64,000 bases of DNA from Syncephalis plumigaleata (taxonomy: Eukaryota; Zoopagomycota; Zoopagomycetes; Zoopagales; Piptocephalidaceae). The DNA lies in contig JAIXMF010000020.1 of NCBI GenBank assembly GCA_025201365.1, forward strand, positions 62,001 to 126,000, given 5' to 3'. Shown one piece after another: positions 34,094 to 46,269 of the stretch (the stretch's first letter is position 1; every line of letters begins with the position of its first letter). The notes beneath the pieces were generated by a model. That model was not told the DNA's origin. It saw only the letters and a program-made list of their open reading frames with translations, and searched no databases. Both the position numbers and the translations under genes were made by a program.

Positions 34094-36479
34094 CAGAGTT
34101 TTTCAACCGATTAACATTGCTAAACTTTTGCAGTTTATTAATAAATAGATTAACACAATTGTTAACACCATTATAGCATTGCTATTATTATTGAGTAGTT
34201 GTCACCGCCTAGCAGTTGAGGAGATGTTAATGATCGCGATATCACATATTACAATGAGTGATAATAAATAATAGCTATTCCTCATTATTAGTTAATAGAA
34301 ACATGTTGCTCGCTCTAATGAGATCAATAACAATATAGTATGATTTATTAATACTTGTTATAGTTCACCGTATTCTTGTATATTTGCGCATGACTGTTAT
34401 AAGGATTATATATCATACCAAGCATTGCATAATTATCCAATTCTTCGTCCGTATTTGATGTTCTCAATTCGCGTATTATTTTCTTTGTACTTATGTCCAC
34501 AAGCAATTGTCTGTATCCACCATTACGATTTTTTACATCAAAACATAAAGATCTCCAATAATATGTCTGATGAAAGCCATACCCGGTATTTGTAATACTT
34601 GATCGTCATTGTAGGATAAGTCTGTCCATACTTTTGGTGGTCCGGGACCAAGTATTGAATGATCGCATCCAGTCCTTAATAATGGGGTAGGTATATGTAG
34701 GTCAGTTATAGTGTAGCAATTACGTGGAGTATGGCTTTGACCACTGGATGCTACACTATGCATTATGTATGGATCATAATCAAGATGACCATATGGCTCA
34801 ATTATCATATACGAATCGTATGGGTTGTGAGCAAGGTATATTGATATTTCTGGTATCCCTTCAGGTACTTGAAACCAGCCATTTCGCAATTGTACAACAG
34901 GATCATTGCTCGAGAATTGGTATAGTGCCCATTCAATACGGTTTGTATCATCATCTTCGACTACTCTTGCCGTGTATAGTATTACCGTGTTGTTGGTTGT
35001 TTTGTAGAAACATGTCGCATGCCATGTATCACTAATGCTTCCTGGACACATAGTGCCATTATCTATATCGAATACCATTATACCGGCTGAATCCATTGAT
35101 TATTAGTACTAGTTATATGGTATTATTGTACAATTACTACACTCACAAACTCGCGAATTCCTGAATGACCCTAGTGATTTGTTTACTAGTAATGCCCATT
35201 TCGCTTTGATTGCCTTCACTTCATATGGTACTGGAACATCAAATGTAGTAATAACGCCACCATGTTTGCGAGTAAGTATTTTTACATTATAGCTGGTATC
35301 GCTCTTGATTGCACTAGGAAATACGGCTATGTAATGATCACCCACGACACTAGCATAATCATCTTCATTACCAGCATCAAGCAGAAGAATATTTGGCGAT
35401 GTGGAAATGTGCTGCTATGTACAATATTGTTGCCTGATCTAAGATTTGAATGTGGTAAATATTCTAAGGTAAAATTTGGTGTTTCGTCTGAGCAATTTTC
35501 TTCTATGATATCTGAACTATTATCCTCAGCTTCTGTGCTATAACATGATCCACCCTTGCCAGATTCATATCGATACGCGTGGTCTTGCATCGTCCATATC
35601 GCCAATTATTCTCGGTGCTCACTCGTCGACGATATGTGTTGTACCAGTCCACATTCTCTATAGATCGGCTCGTTTATCCGATGTACATGGATTGTTGACA
35701 TCCGTGCGTATACACCATAATACGAATTCCATTTCTTTATCATAATAGGCTCCTGATAGGAAATCCTATGGTATAGTGCTTGCCATAATGTCTATCATTT
35801 CGAATACTGCTTCTTAACGAGCGACAACATGCTGATAAACGCAAGAAGTCGATATGACCAAGTAGACTACGGAAGACACGCTGGTCATGAAATGGAAGAG
35901 TATTTAGACAACTAGTAATCTACAAGACGAGTTGGAATTACTCGATATTTCAGTAGTAGTAGTAGTAGACATGTGGAATGGAATAAGAAAGATGATATGG
36001 GTAGAGAAATAGGATGATATTATTTTAATCAAGAATACACAAATAAATCATACGCAAGTGTGGATAATAATGAAGCATGGTGTTCAAGTCTTTCTAATTG
36101 ACAAGATATCCACTGTCACTTGTCATGCCTTCTTAATATGAGTACACTGTATAACAATATACTAATTCATTATTCTATTAGATGCACACATCAAATTGTA
36201 AAGATGACATGAAAGGTAAAGGATTCGAGTATCATGTATGGAATCGGGATATGGCAGCATGTCTGAATGTTATTCAGATTATTCTCAGTATTGCAATGGA
36301 AATGGTGTTCAACACAACTACATCAAAGTGCATTACTTCTAAACGTTCAAGAAATGAGGATAACAGAAACAACTTAACCGTGATGTTATGGCTACTCACA
36401 CTAAGTACGTATTATCATAACTATTATTTATTCGTAGAAACAAAAGGGGCAACTGCGCAAATTGGTTGGAATAGTCCAG
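34094..36479 (+). mobile_element. Tc1/mariner-like DNA transposon, copy 2 (encloses an F-box-like gene)
   Basis: The left end CAGAGTTTTTCAACCGATTA and the right end (complement CTGGACTATTCCAACCAATT) are the same termini as in copy 1, more diverged from each other. TA flanks both ends (34092-34093 and 36480-36481). A 48 bp subterminal block at about 34128-34175 is nearly identical to copy 1, in the same position relative to the end. The right 300 bp, including the TnpB/Fanzor-like exon, also align. Between them lies an antisense F-box-like gene (34533-35732) that copy 1 lacks. The element fills the whole gap between BUD22 (stop 33999) and the P450 start (36660). Confidence 0.72.
34533..35732 (-). 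CDS. F-box-like/propeller protein inside transposon copy 2
   Basis: Minus strand. The 5' part has WYNTYRRRVSTENNWRYG, the W..TYRRR linker that follows F-boxes, then KTTRIDMNLARVD. After a frame step near 35575 and another near 35405 come short strand-like blocks: NILLLDAGNEDDYASVVGDH, YIAVFPSAIK, then WALLVNKSLGSF. A small intron follows (donor GTGAGT near 35141, acceptor ATTCAG near 35088). Next come GIMVFDIDNGTMCPGS, EWALYQFSSNDP and a C-terminus GMAFIRHIIGDLYVLM. The build resembles the gene at 1625-3269. The canonical first helices of the F-box are not clear, and the ATG at 35732 is tentative. Likely a ubiquitin-ligase adaptor. Two missing bases at least. Confidence 0.5.
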
Positions 36480-36508
36480 TAAAACAAAATGTAAAAAAAC
36501 GCGCGTAA
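36090..36508 (+). pseudogene. TnpB/Fanzor-like C-terminal remnant in transposon copy 2
   Basis: Same region as the remnant in copy 1. A piece ending CACTTGTCATGCCTTC corresponds to the zinc-finger part. The intron end ACTAATTCATTATTCTATTAG is identical in both copies. The following exon encodes KGFEYHVWNRDMAACLNVIQ, which fits the final TnpB/Fanzor motif (RD..A.LN..I). The downstream part aligns with copy 1 but is out of frame, and the open frame simply runs to 36508, past the transposon end at 36479. No upstream nuclease core is recognisable. Confidence 0.5.
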
Positions 36509-36659
36509 CACAAATTAAGCCAGGCGTCAACTTATAAATAGCTTGGCACCCAATTCTTTGCTCTTACAAATATTACATAGCTCCTTTGTTCTGCTTACAG
36601 CCATCATTTGCTCGTATTATTTCACTTGTTAACATAACAACAACTATGTATTCTGTAAC

Positions 36660-38710
36660 ATGGCCGCTGTTTTCTTGGAGCTTTATTGGGAGATTCCTTT
36701 ACTATTGGCACTTGTATATATAGTGCAAAAGGTATGTGCAATACTATAACATATCTATAGTGTATTTACCCATTACTCGTTAGTTCGTCGAACACGAGCT
36801 GCTTAGTCCACTGGCAAAAGTGCCAGGTCCACGACCTTCAATATGGACCGCCCTATCTGTGAATTATAAGCAATTTGTCGTTCAAAACCCGCAAATAATA
36901 CTGGATTTGCATCGAAAGTATGGACCGATAGTGCGCACCGGTAAGTATATGCTAGTATGCTAAGGGGGTATATGAATGTAAGCAAGTATGCTTATTTCAA
37001 TATATAGGACCAAAAACTGTTTGGATATCCGATAAAGATATGATCCACAAGATACTTGGTTCGCATAAATACGGAAAGGCCGATAGTTACCATAAGTTCA
37101 GATTACTCGGCGATAACTTGTTTGCCACTCAAGATATCGCTTATCATCGTGTGCAGGTATGACTGTTGTAGTATATTATACGGCTAGTTAGCTACTAACT
37201 AATCAAGTGTATTGTAAGTAGAGACGACTCATGGCTAATGCCTATACACCTAGTGCATTACGAGAATTGGAGCCAATGGTATATGAAGTGGGAGTGCAAC
37301 AATTTGTCAATAAGCTGTATCAATATGCCGATGCTGGAGATGCAGTCGATCTAATGCTACTATCCAAACACATGACATTTGTAAGTATTCATACTGATGA
37401 TAATGATTCATATTTATTTATACGTGTCATTATGTCAGGATGTTATTGGGAAAGTAGCCTTTGGAAAGCTGTTTAATCTACTTGGTGCATTTGGTGAAAA
37501 GTGTATCCCAGTCACAGAATGGATCGATGCTTGTATTATGCTAATTATGAAGGTGAATAGATGTAGGTCAATTGCTTTACATTTACCTAAAAATGCCGTA
37601 GAAATTATTCCTTGGACCATTATTTCATTCTAGTATGGCACGCCATGATATCGAAGAGACAGAAAAACTAGTAAATGTATGGAGTAGCTTCTTATAATAC
37701 TTGCAATAATATAATATATATATAGTAATCAATCATTAGTTTGCTAGGATAACAGTGGAGGAACGAAGAAATGCTTCTGGAACACACTACACGGACACGC
37801 TACAAAAGCTGATTGACGCGGTCGATGATGAGACGGATGCCACCATGTCAAATGACAATATCATTGCACAAACAGTTTTGCTCATGTAAGCTACTCATCT
37901 ATTAGCATGTATACTAGCTGAACTTTATTTTCTTTAGGCTGGCTGGCACCGATACTACTGCTATATCGCTTGTATGGTAAATGATACACACACATATATA
38001 TATTGATAAAATGAAATGCAAGCTAACTATAGCGTAGGGTATTCCACTTTATCACCGAGTATCCCGAGTATACACGTAGATTACGCGAGGAAATTACCGC
38101 CATATATCCGGACACTAGTGCAACAGTTGCCTACGATAAGATCAAGTCATTGCCCTACTTGGAAGCATTCCTTCAGGAATCTATGCGTATGCGCGGACTT
38201 GTATGTAATGGGTATTATCGTAAAATACCAAAGGAAGGCGTAGTACTAGGTGGATACTATCTACCGGAAGGAGTAAGTTGAATAACAAACGATAACAGCG
38301 AGTGTCATCTAACACTCGACCTACACAGACCATAGTGAAGTTATCACCGATTGTAATGAACTTTGACGAGACTGTATTTCCCGATGCGAACACGTTCAAC
38401 CCTGACCGATGGTTTACTACACCGGAACAACTTGGCCTGATGAAACAGTACTCTATCCCGTTTTCTACCGGTGTACGCGTCTGTATAGCACGCAAGTAAG
38501 TATGCTAATAATAAGGCCATCGCATGATACTAATAGCTTCTCTCCCTCGATAAATCAAGTCTTGCCTGGATGGAGATAAAGCTGGTCATCGTTGATGTTT
38601 TACGTCGGTTTAACCTCACGCCCTTGCCCGGTAACGATATGACGCCAATAGAGAACTTTGTTCTACAACCTAAGGGTCATAAGTTAATGGTGCAACCACA
38701 TCGTATTTGA
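36660..38710 (+). CDS. Cytochrome P450 monooxygenase
   Basis: About ten exons. The N-terminal anchor is MAAVFLELYWEIPLLLALVY, followed by the proline-rich hinge KVPGPRPS. Canonical motifs: helix I LAGTDTTAISLVW, ExxR in FLQESMRMRGL, PDRW in FNPDRWFTTPEQ, and the haem loop PFSTGVRVCIARNLAWMEIK (F..G.R.C.A) with its Cys ligand; the last two residues before LAW come across a splice. ER membrane protein using a cytochrome P450 reductase. Substrate unknown; the resemblance is to fungal CYP53/CYP5xx-type class II enzymes in general. One missing base near 37625 is needed to join the exon ending EIIPWTII with HSSMARHDIEETEK. Length about 500 aa, normal. Confidence 0.9.
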
Positions 38711-39150
38711 CATGTTAGAGTGCTAGAATAAAATACAGAGATATGATCAGATTGAATTGAGTGATTACTGAGAGTCGTTAACCGCTACTATAACACATTT
38801 GGTAATTTTTACTACAACCAATAGATTACACATTTACTTTTTTCTTTATAATTCACTCACTCACTCCTACTATCTTTCTCTTTCTTTGTATTGTGGATTG
38901 ATATTCTCTCTCTTTCTCTCCTCTTGAACACTATAGTATTAACTACGGCCGTTAGCCGTACAGGTTCATTGGCGTAACTTGTCCAATGCCAGATCGTCTG
39001 CTACTCCCATTACTATTACGCTATTATCGTCGGTGTCCATCTATTTCTGTATTTTGCATACACACATAAGCATATATCTATATCTGTGCACTCACCACCA
39101 CCACTACTACTTGTTGTTATCTCGTTTACCGACGCTATCATTACTCAATC
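38711..39150. promoter_or_regulatory. Intergenic / promoter of the SUMO ligase gene
   Basis: A 440 bp spacer. It has pyrimidine-rich CTTTCTC/CTCTCTC runs at about 38874-38925, typical of leader regions in this genome. No gene seen. Confidence 0.4.
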
Positions 39151-42100
39151 ATGGATAATCGTAAAGTATGTATGCCTATCTATAAGATTCCTAGCTAGTC
39201 TTCGTTTGTACACCTTCTAACTCTGTGATTATTTAGCGTTTATCGCGATTATTAGTTCGTCAAATGAAAGAACGTATTCGAGAACTTAATGAACAATTGA
39301 ACAGTCGTATAACGATTACAGGTACGAAATACCTATTGGTAGATCGTTTAGCCGAATACATAGAGGGACTGAGCGTGTAGGTGCACAACACACGGTGCAA
39401 CTTGTCTGGTCTATTCTAGAACGGTAAGTGACATGCATGTATAGAGAGAGAGAGAAAGAGCATACTACTCACTGCTATCACTATATCATAATGATGATTA
39501 GGGAAGATGAAGAACCACAGCAGCAGAACTCGTCTAATGCTTCATTGAGAACGACAGCATCGTCATCTTCCGTGAATAGCCCTCGTCAAGATAGACATGG
39601 CGATGTTATGAATGGCTCATTGGTTAATAATGCCTATTCACCTGTACACTATGAACTGCTCAATCGATTGGGTGATGGTGCACCTCCTTCATCGTCTACC
39701 TTTATTACAGCAACGGCATCCACCTCGCCCTTAGTGAATCACACGCCATATCGTCGTAATGATCGTGAACGGTAAGTTATTATCGATTACTATCACTACT
39801 ACTACAGCAATAGTAATCATCTTGTCTCTCTCTCTAGTAATACTAGTCATGCAAGTAATCATTCAGCCTATGGACAACCCATCTTTCGTACATGTCCATT
39901 CTATAGTGGTCTATACCTGTTAGCATCTATGGTATTTACAGAAGGTAAGAGAAGACTAGTAGTATGTGTATTATCGACTAGATAGCTGACATTGATCCTA
40001 TTACTAGTATCGAATGTAAAAATGACAGAGACTATTCGATTTTCACTTAAATCAAAGGATATTGAAAAGCTAACAGGCACTTCGTAAGTAGTAGTAACAA
40101 TGAAATGGTAACATTTGCTTACTGCGTCAAAATAGATATGTATCAAAACGTAAAACACCGATAATATCAGGACATCGTGTAATGATCTACTGTGTGGATG
40201 CATCACAATGGATTGCCACGCCTAATGCTCCATTACCTGTTGAATTCCCGCCTGTTCTTGAATTATCCATTAATGGCACACTTATTCGTAAGGTAAGATG
40301 ACAATCTAGTATGTACACTCCTAGTTTATTGACTAATATTCATCATGTCATATGTATCTAGAATCTACGAGGTATTAAGAGTCGACCAGGAACGGTGCAT
40401 CCCGTAGATATCACATCACTTTGCTGTTTAAAACCAGGTGCAACGAATCAATTAGACATTGTCTATATCAATTCACCAAAGGTAATTCATCTATTAGATA
40501 GTATCACCTATGAATGTTAATAGCTAATGTATATATATATATATATATAATCTATTGATAGAGATATGCATTTACTATATGGTTATCACAAGCAAAAGAA
40601 GCCACCGAATTGGTAGATCTACTCAAACAACGGGATCCATTTGAAAAGATTGATGCTCAGAAACTACGTAAGTTTACCACATAATTAATGAATAATGCTA
40701 GCTAACTAACTCTATTATGATAGTAAAACAAATCACAGATGATTCTGAAGTAATGACCACATGTTCTGATGTATCATTACGTTGTCCAGTAAGTATTAGT
40801 ATAATCATGTCATTCTATTTACTAATTATACACATTGATTACATAGTTAACTCATATACGTATTCGTCTACCATGTCGATCACGTCTATGTAAGCATATT
40901 CAATGCTTTGACGGCATTTCATTTATTGAATTGAATGCACAAACACCTACATGGCAATGTCCTATTTGTAATCGAATTATGACATCATGGGAGGAATTAA
41001 TATGGGATGCGTAAGTAGTAATAGTAGCAATAATATAATTACAAATATACATGTACTAATATCATAGTTAGCTATTTTAAACAAATACTAGATAGCACAT
41101 CCACTAGTATTGATAGTGTTATTGTAGATGATCAGGCAGAATGGTCTATCAAGCCGAATACTACACAGTCAGCATCAGTACCATCCACACCTAAATCACC
41201 TAGATCACCGCCAAAGAGTGGAGAGAAACGAAAACGCTTATTACTTGATATCGATGATGATGATGACAATGAGGATACATCTAGAGATAGTTTGAGTGAG
41301 AAGAAGAGTAACATTGCTAGTTCAACTGCAACAACATCATCTCCATCAAACAATGGTATTAATAGTAAACCTATACCACAAGTAATTGATTTAACATTAA
41401 GCAGTAGTGAAGATGAAGACGACGATGGTGATGGAGATGATGATGATGGTGAGCAAACAATAACTAATACTACTAGTACGCAATCAGTAATAAGAAATGG
41501 CAATGCCAACATCGATCAACAGCGACAGCATCCATCGAATAAGGGTCAACTAGCATCTATAAAGACTGAACTACATTTGGATACAGCATCTAGTACTAAT
41601 GGTACTACTACCACTAGTAATAGTGACAATACAATAAGTAAGTTTATTGATCGTTACTTTACTGGTAGCAATTCTACAGTATCTTCTACAACTTCATCTG
41701 TTGTCACACCATCATCGCCTGTTAGTTCAACTACTACAACTACCACGGCACTATTACGAAAACTGAATAATCTCGATAGTATGTTTAGAGTTGCTCATGA
41801 GAATGGATTATCAACCACAGATCCATCTACTATTCTAGCTACTACCACACATACTACTACAAGTACTAGTAATGATAGTAATGGTATCACTCATTCATTA
41901 AGTGTAGCACCAATGTCACCAGCATCTGAATCGAGTGTTGTACAATGGTATTCACCTAACACGTCACCCATAACTGAACATCGTACATTACATACACGAC
42001 ATGATTCACCATTGACATCACATGCTACTATTACAACGACATTACTCAGTTCAACCTTACCCACTCGTAGAAATGTACTCGATGAGAATGGTGATGATGA

Positions 42101-42581
42101 TGATGATCATGATAATCATAGTCAGCAACAGCAACAACGTCAACAACATTATCCAATAATACCATCAAGATTAAGCAATTCCTCTTCATCTAATACGACT
42201 ACAAGTACTACAGGACATGCATCACCTGTATGGCATACACCAACATGGCATCAATATGATACAATACATCAGAATACAAGAGTAGGAGAGTTACCTGAAT
42301 TGCCATTACCATCATCATCATCATCATCACGTCATTCACATCATGAATGGAATCATACGGTAATGAATGGAGTGCCTGTCTCATTAGCCATGGCATCATC
42401 ATCACCTAATACAAATGCACAGTATATCGAGGATAGAGACACCATATTACAAGTGGGTAGAACCTATCCCTATTTTGTAAATTATGGAGTAAGAGCAACA
42501 GCATCTTCTTCACAACATGATACAGATGTATATCCACATCATAATCATCACCATAATCATCATCATCATTGTGGTGAATAA
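39151..42581 (+). CDS. PIAS/Siz-type SUMO E3 ligase
   Basis: Eleven exons. Exon 1 is only 15 nt (MDNRK). Exon 2 encodes a SAP-like helix pair (RIRELNEQLNSR, GTKYLLVDRLAEYI). Exons 4-8 form the PINIT domain (PFYSGLYLLASMVF, then IRFSLKSKDIEKL, ELSINGTLIRK, NLRGIKSRPGTVHPVDIT). Exons 9-10 are the SP-RING: VSLRCPLTHIRIRLPCRSRL, CKHIQCFDGISFIELN, TWQCPICNRIM, with the C..H..C..C ligands intact. The long last exon is Ser/Thr/Asn-rich and carries a textbook SUMO-interacting motif, VIDLTLSSSEDEDDD, near 41380-41425, and ends in a His-rich tail. It transfers SUMO to nuclear substrates. One missing base near 39370. It converges with the WBP2-like gene. Confidence 0.93.
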
Positions 42582-42667
42582 TTTGATTAGTGACATGACT
42601 GTATTGTAATAATAATAATATATGAATAATATGAAATGATGTGTGTGTTTATTAAACAGTATATCGA

Positions 42668-43669
42668 TTAATGAGTAGTAGTAGTAGTAGTATAATCATT
42701 TCGTATAGCAGTATCATAATCTGGTGGTGCATCTTGTGGTATTGCTGCATTAGATGTTGTAGTAGTAGTAGTAGCTAATAATGGTGATGATACATGACAA
42801 CTACTTGTATTAGCAGTAGTAGATGTAGATGCTTCCATTGATGTTTGTGGATCACTTGGTGTATAGACAGGTAATTGCTCTAATGTATCTGGTGCCTCTC
42901 CAATTTCTAATTATTAAGTAATTAGTTAATATTCATAGATAGTAAATGATAGAGTAATTAATTACCTTGCATACGTTCACGTAATTGTCGATAAATGGTA
43001 GTAAATTCAAATGCACCTGTAATCAAATATATTATTATATACTACTATTAGTGCTGTTATTACGATTACTTACCACCTTCAGTAAAGTAGAGTTTAACAT
43101 GAGATGGAGCGGGTAATCCACCCTGATATACCTAATAGACAATAATGCTCGATTAATTAATGAAATGATAGACTATGATAGACTAGTATACATACCGGTT
43201 CAACAATACATGAATAGTAATTTGCATTGAACCATGGTTGCGTTAATTTACCCTGATTGATATTCAATAATGGCATAGCAAGTGAATGGAATCCAACTAG
43301 ACTGGGTCTAGGTAAGTAAATGATACGCTGATTCGACAAGTAGACATGGCCTGATGCTGCTGTATAGCATCCGCTGTATTGATAGAGATACACATTGAAT
43401 GAGTATAACCATGAAAGATAGTAGATGTCTGTGTCTCTCCTTCCAATAACACTCACCTACTACCGGGATATCCACTGGAATAAAATAGAGACGTCATTTC
43501 ATATATTTAATAACTGTAGACTAGGTTCATATTCAATAAGACATACTTGCCGTAAGTTAATTCAAGTCGAACACTTGATTTCTCAAAGAATACTTTTTCA
43601 TTAGGTAAAAGTACAGGTGCATTACCATCTGTACTTAGTGCAACTTGGTTAATGGACATGATGATGATA
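42668..43669 (-). CDS. WBP2-like GRAM-domain protein
   Basis: Starts MSINQVALSTDGNAPVLLPN at 43669, the usual start of WBP2-family proteins. Six exons. The GRAM/PH-like domain has SGCYTAASGHVYLSNQRIIY, SLAMPLLNINQGKLTQPW, YSCIVEPVYQGGLPAPSHVK and LYFTEGGAFEFTTIYRQL. The tail is Ser/Thr-rich and contains a PPDY motif (PPxY class, a WW-domain ligand) before the end DTAIRNDYTTTTTTH. Animal WBP2 binds WW proteins such as YAP and Nedd4 ligases. In fungi a role with Rsp5-like ligases is plausible but unproven. The first intron appears to use a GC donor (GCAAGT near 43549) and may need one missing base at the second exon. Confidence 0.82.
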
Positions 43670-43845
43670 CGCTCAAGTAAGAAAGTGCCAAGAAACAAAG
43701 GTAGAAACAAGAGAGAGAGAGGAGTGAAGTGGTGTGTGTGTGTGTGTTTGCAACAGTCACCGTTGATAAGAATGAGCGGCTCTCTCTATTTATTATTATG
43801 ATGTAGAAATGATATGCAGCAACAACAACAACGTCGTCTTTCGTA

Positions 43846-45645
43846 TTACAAAGCCCGAGTTTTTCGAGTTTGTCTTGGCGGTCGTCTTGTAGTCGTAGTT
43901 GTCCTTGCTACTTCTTCCTGTTCTTGTTGCTCTTCCTGTTCCTCTTTACGTGTTGATTGATTCTCTAAATATATGCATATATATGATAAGTAATAATCGT
44001 ATGATTACTATTACATCGTAATACTTGCCTGAATAATCCTCTTCTGATATTGCTTGATCATCTGGATCGTATAAGCCCAAATTACGTTGACTAACAACAA
44101 CATGGCATTACATCATTAATAGGTGACTATATCGATTGATCTATTTAGATGCTTACTTTCTACGTGATGTTGCTGCTGGTGTTGGTGTCATTGGATGTTC
44201 AGAGAGTGCTCGTTGACGGCCAAATCCATTGGTGGTTGCATTAGCTACATTGTTGGCTGTTGTGGTTGCTGCGGCTGTTGTCGTTCCCCTTCGCGTAGAT
44301 GCAGGTTGACGTCGCTGTCTAGCACTTGTACTCGTGGCCGTGAACGATAATGACTTTGTCATCGGTGAATCGTACACTCTAGGTGGCGACATACTAAATG
44401 ATTGGAAATCACCAAGCTGCGATAGTGTACTCTGATCTCTAGCCAGTAGGCTAATGCTTTTATTAACGAATTTCGTATTGTATTCGCTGTACACTTGTCC
44501 ATAGAGTAGTTGCTTGTCCTTTACATGATGAACGTATGTTTTACACAAATAATAGGTCTATATACAGTTAGATGACATGCTGGTGATGATGATGATGATG
44601 CTACTTACCTGTATCGCTACAGCTATCGCGACAGGCAAGAAGAATGGCCAGTTATCGGCATTCAATCCGAAATAGACGGCAAGTTGAGGTGGTGACCACC
44701 AACTACACGCGTATATGGTAAGCAAGAATGAGACAAGCTAGCATGTAGTGTAGTCATACTCTACGTGGTTATACATACCAGAAGAGATTAAGCGAGAACA
44801 ACGGTGGATCCCACATGTAAAGGATGTGTACCTTTCGTTCATATTGCGGCACATATCCTATCATTCTCCATAGGGGACGTCTATTCGAAGAGCATCATTA
44901 GTCATGCTAGCTATTGTATATCTAGAAAACTAGATAATCTACTTACACTAGAAAGCGAAGGAATCGTTTCAATAAACCAGGTGGCTTATCATTCTCATTA
45001 GCACGACGAACATGCGAATTGTGCGATGTCATCTAGTTGTAAACACGTTATTCATGAACACTATACAATGCTAAAATCTATCACGTAGTAAATACCTCGC
45101 TAGATGAATCAAATAGTCGATACTGTCGAGTACGCGTAAATAAATATACAGTATTGATGATGCTCAGTGCGAATAATACGATTTCAAACATGTTAATCTA
45201 AACAAAAGTTGGCATGGTTTAATGTACTCGTATACTATCATCACTACCTAATGCTAATTACCCAGAATATGGTAGAGGCATCGAGCCAGCCACTTGGTAC
45301 GGCTCTTCCATACTCGTATCGAATTATTTCGGGCGATTCTAGCGAGTGACTCAGACGTAGAAAGAGAAACGCGCCATTCGTTAGGATGATCATGGGCCAA
45401 CTACGTGCAACATAGTCAATACAATGCTATAATCCATCCAATCTATTCGTATGCATGTATGCATGTATACGTGTATCTACTTACCTCAGTGTTTCCTGTA
45501 ACGAATCCCAGTCAAGTGTCTCCCAATCCTCTTGAATACGCATAAACCAGTCGTAGGGCGCTGAACGAACGCGATTACTAAACGATTCCTTGCGTACCCA
45601 TCGACCGGTATCCGATAACGACGGTGATCCCAGTTCCGACGACAT
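43846..45645 (-). CDS. Nur1/Mug154-like (DUF2418) nuclear-rim membrane protein
   Basis: Starts MSSELGSPSLSDTGRWVRKE at 45645. Eight or so exons, all in frame. PYDWFMRIQEDWETLDWDSL is followed by several membrane spans (WPMIILTNGAFLFLRL, NMFEIVLFALSIINTVYLF, FFLPVAIAVAIQTYYL) and the block VKDKQLLYGQVYSEYNTKFV, which is characteristic of DUF2418. The cytosolic or nuclear tail is Ser/Thr/Ala- and Arg-rich and ends RRPPRQTRKTRAL. In yeast, Nur1 works with Heh1/Src1-type proteins at the inner nuclear membrane in rDNA and telomere silencing. Family assignment is from pattern recognition and moderately sure. The penultimate intron uses a GC donor (GCAAGT near 44029). Confidence 0.65.
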
Positions 45646-46111
45646 ATTACGCTATGTTCGACTCGATGCTTTAAGTGTACAACAAAAGATAACACAAAGA
45701 ATACTGAGAATGAACGAACTAACGAAGGAGAAAAGAAAGAAAGAAAAGTGTAGAACAAACAGATCAAAGCAGTATAGCAATAACGGTAATAACGACAACA
45801 AGGAATAGACGTTGTGATTACAGTGTTTGAATGTAGAGTGCTTGCTTACTTGTAAAAGAAATGAAAATAGTAAAGCGACGTGTGTGTGTGCGTGTTGTCT
45901 GTTTGGTTCCACTACCATTGAATAACAAACCAATGTTAAAATGTTCACCTCAAGTGAGACCCCGCATGGTGATGATGCAGCCAATAATGCCAGTTTCATT
46001 GTTTGTTTATTTATTTACCTTGTACAAAATGTAAAAATGAACATTATTCTACGCGTAGTTACGCGAATATCGTAAAAAGCAAAACAGAAGCGCTTGAAGC
46101 AAAAGATACAT

Positions 46112-46183
46112 GCCTTCTGGCGGAATCGAACCGCCGACCTTCTGCTTACTAGGCAGACGCTCTGCCAACTGAGCCAAGAAGGC
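46112..46183 (-). tRNA. tRNA-Thr (anticodon AGT)
   Basis: A 72 nt cloverleaf on the minus strand. The acceptor stem is GCCTTCT/AGAAGGC (7 bp), with A-box TGGCTCAGTTGG, anticodon stem TCTGC/GCAGA with loop CTAGTAA (anticodon AGT), and B-box GGTTCGATTCC. No intron. A TTTT run follows shortly after the 3' end as an RNA polymerase III stop. The anticodon reads ACU (and, after A-to-I editing, ACC/ACA) threonine codons. A LINE fragment lies 87 bp upstream of the tRNA 5' end. Confidence 0.95.
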
Positions 46184-46256
46184 TTGTAAAAGCGCTGAAG
46201 TGGATGGGTCTCATTCGTATTTATAGTCCCATTTGGCATTTTTTCAATACCTCCGC

Positions 46257-46269
46257 GGCCCCAAAATTT
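46257..46269. repeat. Target-site duplication, left copy
   Basis: GGCCCCAAAATTT, identical to 46673-46685. The two copies frame the LINE fragment. Confidence 0.9.

Noticed and set aside
37558-37575. Very short intron in the P450 (GTGAAT...GTAG)
   Set aside because: The frame stays open straight through and gives plausible P450 sequence.
46204-46269. Counting the first 22 residues of the 110-residue frame as part of the LINE protein
   Set aside because: They lie before the left target-site duplication and are flanking DNA that happens to be open.
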